A stretch of DNA of 64,000 bases from Plakobranchus ocellatus (lineage: Eukaryota; Mollusca; Gastropoda; Plakobranchidae). Below, piece after piece: positions 26,501 to 39,400 of this stretch (its first letter is position 1; each line of letters begins with the position of its first letter). The notes under the pieces were generated by a model that was given only the letters and a program-made list of their open reading frames with translations, made no database searches and had not been told where the DNA came from. The stretch is taken from NCBI GenBank assembly GCA_019648995.1, contig BLXT01003611.1, positions 338,599 to 402,598 on the forward strand. Direction: 5' to 3'. The translations under genes were made by a program, and so were the position numbers.

Positions 26501-26953
26501 TCTAATGCCATCGAGAACGGCGGTGGGAGGGCAAATAATCATGACGGTACTGGTGTGATGGATTTAGAAAATCACGATGATGTTGACTCTCACATGAATG
26601 GCGGACACATCCACAACGGCGACGGTTATAACAATACTGACGATGCGCGTAAAAGTATCAACACTGACGCTGGCTATGTCAATAATGGATTCAGGAGAGA
26701 AAGTGCGACCAGATCCACTAACGGAGATATTCGCCGCGGGCCTGCGACTGTGGTCAGACCAACTGATTCCCGGGCTAGTTCTGCGTCTCGAGGGGTGAGG
26801 AATAACACCAACAGACTCTTGCTAGATGGCGGGGCCCTTCACGCTCTGCCCCGAGCACGGATTGGGAATTCAGTGGCTAATTCCTCAGGCAGAAACAGTC
26901 GGCAGGACGATCTAGCAAAGTTTGCCGATATAGCCCAAGTTTATCCAGCCTAA
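14130..26953 (+). CDS. Amt: Amt-type ammonium transporter, 10 coding exons, 615 aa
   Basis: Integral membrane channel-like transporter of ammonium, usually 11 helices, working as a trimer. Exons: 14130-14238, 14923-15168, 19389-19550, 20465-20606, 21414-21485, 23578-23637, 24276-24352, 24798-24946, 25790-25957, 26291-26953. All introns are GT-AG and phases match throughout. Family hallmarks seen: [15 protein letters not shown] after helix 1; [19 protein letters not shown]168 followed eight residues later by H176 (E. coli AmtB D160/H168); W155; [12 protein letters not shown]333 in [10 protein letters not shown] (AmtB H318); and the C-terminal LGADLVEH element. Pore residues F115, D168, H176 and H333 are all present, so the protein looks functional. 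It is Amt rather than Rh type, judging by the GAMAER and LEAGN signatures. ATG 14130 has G at -3 and +4. An in-frame ATG at 14100 has a poor context. The 200-residue tail after the membrane domain is low-complexity and unusual (see findings). Confidence 0.95.
14708..14869. repeat. (GACA)n(GATA)n microsatellite in Amt intron 1
   Basis: A compound tetranucleotide array about 50 bases upstream of exon 2. It gives open Ile/Tyr/Leu/Ser frames on the minus strand that are not genes. Confidence 0.95.
17876..18135. repeat. Compound trinucleotide microsatellite (GAT/GCT/GGT/GAC)n
   Basis: Long runs of ATG and CTG triplets interrupted by GGT and GAC. They create a poly-Met/Leu/Val frame that is not a gene. 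Confidence 0.95.
18315..18418. repeat. (GA)n microsatellite
   Basis: A nearly pure GA run with short interruptions on its left side. Confidence 0.95.
18475..18880. repeat. AGATCTAG-rich patch inside Amt intron 2
   Basis: Repeated TCTAGATCT, GATCTAGATC and ATCTAGACC words like those at 840-1160, without a fixed period. Confidence 0.55.
19105..19175. repeat. Dispersed repeat, copy 2 (about 65 bp)
   Basis: Related to 11110-11180 by shared AGTTTTACGTGACA and GTACACAAATAT in the same order and spacing. Confidence 0.55.
20262..20316. repeat. (TC)n microsatellite in Amt intron 3
   Basis: A dinucleotide run upstream of exon 4. Confidence 0.95.
20753..21240. repeat. Three (TA)n/(CA)n tracts in Amt intron 4
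   Basis: TA runs lie at about 20753-20798, 21033-21074 and 21197-21240. The middle one is preceded by (CA)n at 21004-21032. This gives a cluster of strand-unpairing-prone DNA in a short intron. Confidence 0.9.
21915..22118. repeat. (TTG)n and (ATC/ATG)n microsatellites in Amt intron 5
   Basis: A TTG run at about 21915-21975, ATG repeats to 22008, and ATC repeats at about 22102-22122. Confidence 0.9.
22123..23279. mobile_element. Possible solo LTR or other unclassified insertion
   Basis: An approximately 1.16-kb block starts TGTTGGGGAG and ends ACTACA. Both sides are flanked by the same (ATC/CAT)n microsatellite, as if it had inserted into that tract. Its base composition is visibly more balanced than its surroundings. 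TG..CA ends fit an LTR, but no protein-coding or internal part is present, and the family is not recognised. Treated as a fossil. Confidence 0.35.
23280..23573. repeat. (ATC)n and (TTA)n microsatellites around an assembly gap
   Basis: ATC repeats at 23281-23360, then TTA repeats broken by 106 N at 23434-23539. The gap is probably an unresolved length of the TTA array. Exon 6 of Amt starts only five bases after the repeat. Confidence 0.95.
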
Positions 26954-28605
26954 TAATTATTATTCAAACCAGTGCTTTGACAGTCATTTCATTTGAAGAT
27001 GCAATCTATTAATGTGTTTTTTTGGGTCATAAAAAGTAGGGTCAGTCAAGTGCTAAATATAAAAATTATTTCAAAATCCTTTTTTTTTTTCTTCAGCCAG
27101 TAAAATACTGACTTTAAAACGAAATATTGATTAAATAGATAAGAGACAGTGGATACCGAAATTTATTGCTTTTAACTTTGTTTTGAACAGATTTTCGGTC
27201 TGAAAGGATACAAAATAATCATATATTAAAAAAAAAAAAAAAACTATAGCATTCTGGCCAAAATATTCGTTTTGGTTTAAACAATTATTTCAGTTTAGCC
27301 TTTTGTTTTATTTTGGTTCTAAGAGATTTTTACTGTAATTGTGATGCAGTCCAGGAATTTTTACACACACTTTTAAAATTCCTATCAACGCATAACCCCA
27401 TCAACATATCCTTTTTAGCATACAGTGAATATTACAGAGATACAGCGGTGCCATAATTGTCTATGTGTATTTTGGGTCTCTTAGGGGTATTTTATTTTTT
27501 TTTTAAAGTTATTACGTAGCTAATATTTTCAATGTAATTAGCTTCTTTTCTCGTCAATAAATTCTCTCCTTTGTATTCCTAGATTCCTACGCAACCTAGA
27601 GATTATCTGACTAGAGCCTAGGTCGAGATAGTTCAGCACTAGTTCGGGTGTTTTCTCATAATATCCTTTCACTTTCTTCAGAAACTTTGAACCTTTTCTT
27701 TTTCATGTCATTGTTGGTATGATGTTAACGAATATTTTTACATTTTCAAGTTTGGATTCCTGCGTACAAAAAGACGATTCTTCTATCGCCTTTGTCGCGC
27801 ATGGATAACATTTTTACTACGGTATGGATGGAATTGCCCGAGAAATTTTCATTTATCACACAAAGTAACAACAACTGATTAATATCAATGGCATTTCCTC
27901 TTTTTTTCATTCAAAAGTTTCATTTATTTAGTTTGGATATAGAAAAAAATAATAGCTAGGTATATCTTTCTTCCTATCTCCCTTTCTACTTCATATCTCC
28001 CTCTCTCCCCTCCCTCCCCCCCTCTCCTATTTTCAATTCACATTCCTTTTCCTAAAAAAATCATATTTTAAGTGCTAACACTAAAGCTAAGCATCTCATA
28101 AGATTTACATGTATTTTACCCTGATTGAATAACAGCTATGGTGTATGACGAACCCGCGAATATTGCATCTTTTCTCCATTGACACTTATAAAAAGATACG
28201 TTTCATAAACTTTACTCATTCTTAATGCATAAACTTTACTCATTCTTAATACTGCTTTCATTAGTCTTTATTTCTCCTGATGATGATAATAATGAAAATG
28301 TTAGATCTCCGTTCTACAGTCTATCCCAATGGCCTAGCCATATCAACCTCAATTCTACATTCCATAAAATGCCAAATAAGGTCAACAGCTGCACTGAAAA
28401 AGCTAAAACCACTATAGTGCGGAGAGAGCATGGTTTTATTTGTGAACCTGGCAACTAGACTACGATTTGTGCTCATTAACGCGAGTTTAGTTTATTTTTC
28501 CTTGCGAAGGATTATTGTATCATTACTTTTTGGGGGTCTTTCTCCACGATTTATTGAGGTTATCTTCATAGATATTGAATATAATAAAGTGTATGAGTAC
28601 ATATA

Positions 28606-28662
<57 letters not shown>

Positions 28663-31600
28663 CATCTCTAAAAGAATGTCTTTTGACTTTTTCTCCAAAC
28701 GTTGGTCCTTCAAGTCATATTTGCGATAGGATATAACCATTAAAAAAAAAATTCATGTAAATAAAGTAGGAATTTTATATTTTAAAGATGAACTTTTTAG
28801 CTTTAGTGGTATTTTTAAAGCTGTTACAGTTACTTTATGTTAAGGTTTTAAGGTGCCATGAGTAAAATTGTAACGTGTTTAAATTTCTGCTTTGCAAATA
28901 ATTTTATTGTATGTACTTGTAAATAAAACTGTTCTCTCTTGCATTTAAAATCTCCTTGTTCTTTATGTCCAATATTTCTGAAATTTTCATAAATGTAAAT
29001 ATAGCAGCTTTCCGTTCACAATTAAACGCATGTAATTTTATTCAAAGGTAATGATATGCTAAGGCAAATTATTTGATTTCAGGTCACTATAGATAAAGGC
29101 TCTACACAAACCTTTAGGTTGAAAGTGATGAATTAGCAGTCCACTATGTACTGAAAATGTGGGATGTGCTTCCCTCGTACTCACTAGTTATAACAGAATT
29201 TTATAACATGCCTTACAAAATATTTAAATGAAAAAATCTTAATAAGGCCCTGCGTATAACATAATAAAAATCTACCACACTAACCAATGCGGGTTGATCA
29301 AATGGGAAAGACTAAATATTAAATGTTTTTGAAGTAAATAAAAAAAGGTTGACAAAAAAAAAAAACAAAACGAAAAGAAGTAATATACTTCTATATACAC
29401 TTCACAAGAACTCTTTCTCATCCTATAGCAAAACTAGTCTATCCTTACTTTATTCCCGTCTTTGTCTCCCCCTCCACTCTCCCACAACATACCTCTCAGT
29501 TTTCTTAACTTCTCACAAACTATGACTTGTTAAGTAAATCAATGGTATGGTCTCTAGTGAACTACCAGTACTCTAAAGAAAGTGTGGAAGTTAAAAATAT
29601 CCCAAAAATAAGAGCATGTTTAGTGCGACTTAAAAGCTGTTTTGGCACTTCATCCTTCATCTTTCGAATAAAAAAAAAGTCAAAACGTTCTAAACATTTT
29701 GCTGTTCTAATCTTAGAAAAAGGTGTGTTTATGTCCCAATTCATAACACTGTTAACAGGGATGTTTAAACTTGATAAAAAAACTTGAAAAGGAAGATTAT
29801 TACGTTGCTTGATGGCATAAGTGAGAGAAAAAAGATTTCAGTAGTAAAACTTATTAATTTTATCCATATTAGTTTTTTGTGGTGTATCAAAACTTCTATT
29901 TACATGACCAATGTTATTCAAAGAATTTCGGGGGAAAATTTCCCTGGATTCTTTTATTATGAAGTAAGGGCGTCTACAACAAAAACAAGGATCTATGGGA
30001 GGAGGAAAGTTGTAGGACTCTCAACATGAAAGGAACATCACATATTAAAAAATATACTAGTTAAAGGGAAAAAAAACATACAAAGCACGATGGCCACAAA
30101 AATCATATTTATTGGTAGCTTTTAATTTTATATTAGCGTTAATATTTGTGTGGATAATTATTAATCATATACAACAATAATTCAATCACAGAGGACCACT
30201 GGAATGTGAAATTTTTTCAAGGAAACATTGTGGAATTCTGTTCAAGTTTACATGCTGACTGCCCAGGCTTGTGTTGTTGACAAGGCTTCTCAGAGGCTTG
30301 AAATCCTAAACTTGAAAACTGCTGTAAGAGGAAATTTTTAGATCTTAACAATGAATAAAAGGAGATATGTCTTAGATGATCAGGAAAAATATTTCATGAT
30401 GCATGACTCTCCTTTTTTTTTTTTTTTAAGAAAACTACAATCGACAGATAGCCAAAGCAGGCATAATAAAGAAATATAAGTTATCTTAGCCTAAGATAAA
30501 TCTTTTTTTTTTTTTTTTTGGTAATTCACAATTAAAACATGCTACAAATCATATGCACTATGAAAAATCATTAACCTATCAAAAATAATCATTTTGAGAA
30601 TCAGTGAGCTGTAAGTCAGAAGCTGTATGAATCTTTTCAGTTGTTTTTAGAAGTGCAGTGAGACAATGACACTCTTCAAAAAAATATGAAGTCCATTTAA
30701 TGCTCTGTATATGTTCACTGTAGGTACTTTTAAGGCTTTAATGTGTTATGTACTACAGATTTGATAGGAATCCATTTTCTACAGATTTATTTGTGTGTGG
30801 ATTTGAATGGTTGTGTGGCTTCCTTTACTAAAATTTTACATCTAAATATTTAGATCTTGAATAAATAATACACTAGAAAAGAAACTTGTTCCACATTGGA
30901 TCTAGGTCTGGACTGAATGTGGATCTTCATCTAGAAGACACGAAGCAGCAGTCAAAGGAAATCCAATTTAGCACAACAGAAAAATATTGCGGATATCAGT
31001 TCAAAAGAATAAAAGATATTTTTTTCTCAACAGATGTGGATGACCAAAAAAAAAAATTAAGTACAAAATAGACAACATGCTGAGATTTTTTCTATACAAG
31101 TGTGAGAGTAATCAAACAAATCTGTGCTAAAAAATGCCCAGAATTTTATTTTCTAAAAGATCCCATTTCGATGTACCGGTACTGAATTCATGGCAACACA
31201 AATAATTTTTTTCAGATGTAATGGAAAAATATTTATCTCCATCATGTTTTTAAAGCATCTGTTGAGAAATATGCATCCAAACACACAAAAAAAAGCCTCT
31301 TGATCATCTTTAGATGATACAAGCATAAATGCAACTTCATTAAAGTAAATCACCTAAGCAAGTGAAACTTAAATCTCTGATGGTGTACAAAAAATTGCAC
31401 GCGGAGCAAAATATTTTTTGACAGCCAAAAGACAAAATAATTGCAGCACATAAATCTTATTTATAACACCGTGTAACAAATACAAATGAATTTGGAGTAT
31501 GAAATAATGCTGTAACATATGAGGTTCCATGCACTTTTTTTAATGAAAAAAAAAATGTATTCTCGTCTTCTAAAAAAGCCAATACAAATGAACAAAAATG

Positions 31601-32470
31601 GTAATATCATCGGGTGTTAAAGCTGCTTTCACATTTATGAGAAAAATCTTCTTAAAATCTTTTTGAAATCTTCTCCTGAACATTGGCTACATGCGTACGG
31701 AGATTTTCTCATTAAGAATGTAATTAAGAAAGCTGTATATAAACAGATCAGAAGTAGAAACACATGAAGTATCATAATTATCAACAGGCCACGCTAGTTG
31801 GTCTTTTTAATAAAAGAGACAAAAGATCTTGGATATGTTCTGCACGCAATGATGCATGTGAATAAATTTTGATGGCAGAGTCTTGCAGAGACATATCACA
31901 GACTGTAGAAATACAAAATGCAAGACTTTGCTTTAAAAACAACTTATTTTATTATGCTCTTTTATAAAACATATGTATGATCACTGGCAATGTATTTCTG
32001 ATTGTCAGTTTTGTTTTGATAAAGCCTAAAGGGCAAAACATATGAATGCATATTGTGTTTTGCTCAGATTTGTTCAAATAAGTTTGAGTTGGTGATTGTA
32101 CTCTTTTACTATATAAAACATATGAAAATAAAACGAAGCACCTTGAATTAGTGAAGACTCGAGAGAAAGCTTGCGATAGAGTTTATCAGATACCTCATAT
32201 TTGTATTGTGACGAATGGTACCAATTCTAATCCAAAGAAAGTTATCTAGAAACCATTCTATAAATACAACTGTTGATAATGTCGCCAGAGACTCAAAAAT
32301 GAAAAAAAAAATTTAAAAAAAGAGGCACAATCTCGTCCAATACTTATGTATTTACACAAAAGAAAATGATACAATTACTTTTATCACAAAATTTATTTAC
32401 CATCCTGACTTTTGGCTATTTAAAATAACAAAAAAATATTTTTTGTTTAAACTTCAAAATCTTTATACAT
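26954..32470. other. Convergent intergenic region
   Basis: This lies between the 3' ends of Amt and beta-galactosidase. It should hold the Amt 3' UTR; AATAAA occurs at 27556-27561 and again near 28920, but neither is proven. Also present are a pyrimidine-rich tract at about 27967-28031 and a (TA)n run at 28609-28660. No gene was recognised. Confidence 0.6.
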
Positions 32471-32476
32471 TTTATT
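32471..32476 (-). terminator. Candidate polyadenylation signal of beta-galactosidase
   Basis: AATAAA on the minus strand is the first such hexamer downstream of the stop codon. It implies a 3' UTR of roughly 260 nt. The hexamer is seen directly; its use is inferred. Confidence 0.4.
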
Positions 32477-32718
32477 GATAACAAACTGATGGCAAATTAT
32501 TTGTACATTTATGAAACTTTCAAATTCATTTTTGAAAAATAAAGTGATTTTACAAAAGAACTCACTTCTTTTACAAAAATTGAAATTCAAGTTTTGGTTT
32601 TCAAAAAATGCAAATGCATCAAAAAAAATTCCAGAAAAACAGAAAAATCTTTTTCAGGAAAGGGAAAAAGAAAAACAACTTAAAACAGAATTTCTCTTCA
32701 AGTGAGTCAGAAAAACCC

Positions 32719-33422
32719 TTAGTGATGCAAATGTTTCTCAGGGTCGTTATAATACTGCAGGTTTTTGTTGTCATGACCAAATGCTCCTGGGCCAATTGGG
32801 CCATCTATGCAAGGCACGTCCGTGAAGTTCACCTGGCAGGCACTGGCTTGCTGATAGCCCTGACCACATGGGGCCGACTCAGTCTCAAACAAGAACAGGT
32901 AGTTAGTTCTTGGAGCAGGCACCAAAACTGGAGCAGGCACATACAGGGTGACCTGTGGTCCACGCCCGGGCCAGTAGCGACCTAGGTTGAAGTCATTTAT
33001 AATTGCCTGACCCTACAAACAAAAAGAGATAAATAAAGAAAGGTAAGGAATACAAAATATATCAAAAGCAGGAGTGTAAAACCTCTGAAATGCCTTTTTA
33101 GAGTATAGGGGACTTCAGATGTTTGATACTCCTGCCATTGGTATGTTTTTCAAAAGGTGAAAATTAATCTGCAATTAAAAACTTGTTGCCTTAAGTAAAA
33201 AGTACAACAGACAGAACCTTTGGTCACTGGTTATCTTTTTTTTTTTAACATAACAGCAAACAATAACAACGAAACTGTATTGTACAACTTGACCCACACT
33301 TTTCTTCCCTTGAATAAAACTTTTTGAATTTGTTGATTTTGCAATAGTTCTTTTACAACAGCAACTTTTTTTGTTTTTAATATTGGCTTTCTTTTAAATA
33401 ACAAGATTAATACAGCACTGGA

Positions 33423-33486
<64 letters not shown>

Positions 33487-36400
33487 CAGAGAGAGTGAGT
33501 GAGGTGCGTATAAGTATAATATGAGAGGATGGATGCTTTATAAGCAAAATCTTTCGTTTGCCCTTCTTTTTTGAAGCGTTACTTAAAAAAAAAAAAAAAA
33601 AAAAAAGGAACATAACTTTTTTTCAAAACAGGATTTTGTGACATCAGCTGTGTGCAAGACATATACTTTGAACCAAAAAAGTTCTAATCTTGCAAGCAAA
33701 TAAAGTTTCAATATTTACAACTGGATAATCTACATACGCACAGGCATTGGCTTATTTGGATCTTACCTTGCCCCATGTTGTTGGATCAAGGAACGTATCA
33801 TTGGGCTGGTCTTTGATTTCAAAGGAACCAAGATAGATGGATGGAGTCATGAGTTTCCCGTCTGCTGACACTTTTGGCTGCACTCTGTCACATTTCCACA
33901 AACAAGTTCAGAAGACAAATATATAATTATAAAACGGAAAAATAATTGGCAGCCACTTTAATCATGATAACTATGACACAAAAAACAATTTAAATAATAG
34001 GAGAGATGGTTTTGTTTGATGGCATATGGAAAATGCTGTTGATAAAAAGGTGAGAAATATAAAAGTGTGACAAAATTGTGTGAATCTCTCCAGCTGTTAT
34101 CGGACCACTTTAGCATCAACATGAATATCTTTATAAAAAACATCCGAGGTAAATTTTTGTTTACTTCAAACTTGTTATCAATTAATTTCATTTGTTTCTG
34201 CGGGACAGATAAATCAAAGCATGAACATACAAGCTGAGTAAGGATTTGCCCATATCACACAGCGGCAATAAATACTAAAGTTAAACTGCATTGCAAACCC
34301 TAATATGGTTCTCACCTTTTTCCTATCTTCTTCATGACAGCCAGTGTGTTGTTGATGTTCTCCAGATGGAGAGGATAAATCTCCCAATCTGTCACTATCT
34401 CACCGTCTAGGATCACATTTTCAATGATTCCCTTTCCGAAAAGAAAAGCAAAAATCCATAAATAAATAAAATAAGGTAAAATATAGTCACAGAAAGAAAA
34501 TGTGTATTTTAAAGTAAGTGGAAAAAAAATACCTTAGACTTGTTACAATTACACTTTATAACAAAACTTTAGCCACAAAAGGTAAAATCAAATGTCCACA
34601 ACTTTAATTTAGTATTTAATACTTCACATCTAATTTATTCAGATATTTTCTGAGCAAAATTTCCTATAATTCTCAGCAACATAAAAGTTTGGAAGTTTAT
34701 TTTTCAATCAACCTTAAAGTAAAAGTAAAGTGGGTCCCATGCTTAGTCTAAGCGTCGGGGAACCAGGAGTAGGGTCCTGATTGTTCTTGGCATACGGCAT
34801 TTTGAGGTAGTTTGCCATTGCTTTCCTCGCCGCCTTTACTTTCGCCGGATCTTAAGAGATCTAGCTACCCATTTAGTGCTGGGTGGACACAGAAGAGCAA
34901 TGAAAATCTGACTTGGCCTGGACTGGGAATCGAACCCCGGACAATCAACCTTACACCTATCCAAAAGATGATATTTGTGGTGATTTTTTTGTTTTAATAG
35001 TTATAAATAGTATACTCCGTAAATTATTTCTGAAGGACTAAATCTCAACCATTTAGAGTCACCTGTGGCAACATTTTGTTTTTTCAGGAGGTTAAGTAGC
35101 AAACATTTTGCAAAAAAAGCTTTAGCCGGCCCCTTTTTTGTTATATGGAACAAGAATGTGCAACTCAATATTCTGAAGTCTCAGATTAAATGATAATGAA
35201 TCTGGGTCAATAAAGGCATTTTAGACACTATCCACTATCCCCAGTGAAAGATAAATTTACCTTAAAAAACAGCACTTTCTAAAGGTTATGGTTGCAAATA
35301 CCAACATGAGCTCCCCTTTATATCACACAGAACAGTTTGCAAATTAATTGTACGTAGCCAGCTCATTAAATGGTAACCTCAGGCTGTTTGTGGCTCATGT
35401 TGGGCCTGGCACCTGTGACAATTTTCATTTCTTGCATATTGCAGATATCATGATAAATATGAAAATCATCAACATCCAAGGTCTTCAGGATTGCTTTTAA
35501 CTTCTTTCAGACAAAAATTATATCTCTTCCTTTTTCTTCATGATTTAATAGATTTTTTCAAATTAATTTAAACAAAAATTTGCAAGTTTTATTAAAATGA
35601 ACCAAAGCTTTTCAAATGTGTGTAAAATCTTTTGATTAACAATTTAGCTTTTTTCTTAAACATGAAACTGAGCTGTTACCTTTGTATTAAACAACATTTT
35701 TGAGCCATAATTGATTCTGCCACAATTTTCCACCAATATATCCACAGCCTGTCCCTTCGAGCCAGTGATATTCACATCAATTGTTTTCTCTCTTTCAAGA
35801 AGCCCAAATGGTACCTTCATTAGATATAAAGAAAAAAATATATACTTTTCATTAAAGAAAATATTTTTAAACGAAAATTGGAATCAAATTTAAAGAAATA
35901 ATTTGCTCCATGACCTGAAAATTGTGCAAAAAAAGCACATAAAGTTCTCAGTTGTATTATATTTTATAGAAAGATAATTTTCATCCTATCATTATTTATT
36001 ATTGCCCAATGCAAATGTCTTGTGATCAGTGTGAATGAGTCAGAAGCTGCATTTTGAACATTTCAAACCACTGAAGCAGCCTGAAATGTCTTGGTTTGCA
36101 TTAGTCGAATCATTTTNNNNNNNNNNNNNNNNNNNNNNNNNNNNNNNNNNNNNNNNNNNNNNNNNNNNNNNNNNNNNNNNNNNNNNNNNNNNNNNNNNNN
36201 NNNNNNNNNNNNNNNNNNNNNNNNNNNNNNNNNNNNNNNNNNNNNNNNNNNNNNNNNNNNNNNNNNNNNNNNNNNNNNNNNNNNNNNNNNNNNNNNNNNN
36301 NNNNNNNNNNNNNNNNNNTGAACATTTCAAACCACTGAAGAAGCCTGAAATGTCTTGATTTGCATTAGTTGAAACTGGCTTGAACGATGTTTATTGCGAG

Positions 36401-39400
36401 CCAAGATATGGGATTAAAAAAAAATTTTTTTTTTGAAGGAATGGCAAAGAAGGAATTTTTTTTTCAAATAAGCCTAGAAAGAAATCTTCAGACCCTACCA
36501 ATGATGGCAACCCACGTTTTGGCATACCCTCATAACAAATACTTGTAGGAAACAGCTAAAACTGGAATAAGAGATAGTTCTTGAAATAAATTTTTATATG
36601 TTCTGAATTACAGTCCAGATTGTATTATGCACTGCCATTTTGTGAATAAAAGTAAGCTTTTAAGGTATTTATTGCCAAAAATTTTTCAATTTTTATGCAG
36701 AAAGATATCTATACAAAAAAAAAATAAATAAAAAAAAACAGAGCTGAAAATTATCATAGATTCAATAAATTATTAGAAATGATTAGAGTATGATAGAGAA
36801 GCAAGCAAAGCCTACTGATATCTTATAATAAGAAAGAAAGTTGGACCATAGAAAATTTTCATCTTGTATTATAACTAAAAAATAACAATGAGGTTGAAAA
36901 AACAAGAAGAACATTTATGCTAAATATAAGATATAAACAATTTTCAGTAAAATATGAAGAACCAAATTAACTTACAGCATTCACCATCACAATGGCTCTA
37001 TCTCGAACACCCCTGGCACTCAAGATTGAGGGCCTTTTTGTATCACTTTTTAATATAGTTCTGTACAATATAAACCCATGATACTGTAGAAAAAAGGAAT
37101 ATTGGAAAATCAATTAGAAAAAAGAAAGTGATGCACCTAGCTGTCAAAATATTCGATTTGGTAGTTTTAATCCTCCCCTGATGATGGGATATTTATAAAA
37201 TAAAGACATAAAAAGAAATAACAGTTTTTGTGGTGATCATTAATCTGGAAAAAATTAATAAATCAAGAAGCTCTTTATCCACTTCAACCTCCAAAATCGT
37301 CAAACATAATATACTTAAAATGATATTTAAAATACAAAAATTCCACATATTTTCCACTTGGCAGCAAACTAAACGAAACAGAGGAATTGCTAATTATCAA
37401 ATGTAGATTTCTCGGGTCAATTAAAAAAAAAAAACACAGCCATATTGCACATATGTTTACATGCAGTCACCCAAACATTTTAGTCCCGGTTATTAAAATT
37501 TAACTTCCTTAAGTTCTGCACATAAATCATGAAAACTTTTCTATACTTACAAAATTAATTTTCTCCATGTTTACTGGATACTTGCTTTTGTATGGGCCCT
37601 CAGGGGTAAGGAAATGTAATGAATCTTGAACTGTTGTCACCTGTGAAGTAAAGAAAGATTGAGATGTCATTTGCCTTTTTTTTTTTCTATTTCAAGCCAA
37701 ATTTTAAGCAACAATGACTAGCATAAGACTTAATTTATAATCCAGAATGACATATGACAACACATTGGATGCTTAGAAAAGCCGGGATTATTCTTTTCAG
37801 TGACTGACACATTTGTGGCTTTGGACATTCTGTAGCAACAAAAAATAAAAATTCTTACTTCTTTATTATAAAAATTTGATTTTGTTTCCCTCCATAATGT
37901 AGTTTGGAAACTCCAATCATTTTGTCTACATATGGACTTACTGTAGTCTCTTGAGGCTGTAGCTGGTTTATGTCAAAATTAAAAGTTCAGGGAGAACAGA
38001 AAAATGTTTACGGATTGCACATTTAAAGTAAAAAAGAAAATTGGTTACTAAAACTAGTTTTTACGAGAAACATTTTCAAAACATGCATTATCCTTTCACA
38101 TTGAGCAATTATAGGAATTTTACTTCTAATATGCTCTACTATGAGCTCTGCCAGTTCTTAAAAACCTTGAGATGAATAATTTTAAAAGTACGTATATAAA
38201 TATGCCCCAACTTACGAACGTCATTGGAATTTTCCCATACTTTGCCTTTGGCACATCAGGAGGAATTGGTATCTTAGGAAGAGGTAAATACTGGAGGGAA
38301 AATCAAACAATGTGTGTTTTTTAAGGTTTAATAAAAAAATACAACTGCAAGAGAAACATGTATGTATTGTTTCCTTTTTTTAAACAACATTTCATTTTAA
38401 ACACATAAAATTATCCAATAATAATCACAATGCATCCTACAGTTCAGAATTTACATTTTGACAAATATCAAGGGGAAGGCCAGGCTTTTTCAAAACATAA
38501 TAAAATGCTTGCAATACACAAAATTACATGAATGTGCAGCCATAATCTCAATCCAGGGAATGCTCATTTCTTAGCTTTTTTTTCTATGGACTCTAAATAT
38601 AACACTTAAACTTTTTGTAGGCTTTGTTTAGGCCACATTGAAAATCAAGGCTTCATTTATTTTTACAATTTTTTCTTAGCTTTTAATGAAATGTGAGAAT
38701 CCAGTAAACCTTTCAGGCAAACTTTATGCTAAGACTTACTTTGCAAACTTTCTTTCAGCTTTTGACTTTCTATTCATCTTCCGTTTTCATGAATCAAGTA
38801 TGCTGGGACATTTCCATAATCATTTGGAAAAAAAAAATAACAAAAATTGTAAGATTATCCCCGAAAACTTTTTTTTTCGCTAGACTTGTTTCTTTCTTTC
38901 TCACACCGAAAAAGGATTGATTGTTTATCATGTGAATACCTTGGAAATTATGTCTCTGACAGCATAATATTTAGGAGTCAAATCTCCAGCCTCACTGATA
39001 GGAGAGTCATAGTCGTAACTTGTTGGAACTGGCAGATAAGGTTGATCATTTGCACCTGCAAGAGTGCAAGAGAAAGAACATTTGAACCAAAGCATAGTCA
39101 ACATCAAGGTCAGGGTCACTTTATGAGAGTAGTGAAATTTGTTTTTTCATTATACATCAAGCCTGAAAATATTTCATTATATAGCAGGCCTGAAAATATT
39201 TCATTATACATCAAGCCTGAAAATATTTCATTATATAGCAGGCCTGAAAATATTTGCCATGCAAGACAATGCCTAAACATTAGTTATATTTCGGAGAAAG
39301 GGTGAGGGCGAGTTAAACACAATCATACACTCACATTAAAAAACCAGACCGATTCAAATCTTACTCATTCAGCCGTTAAAGGATAATTTAAAATGATAAG

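Noticed and set aside
36035-36358. Frames spanning N runs
   Set aside because: Artefacts of translating an assembly gap.
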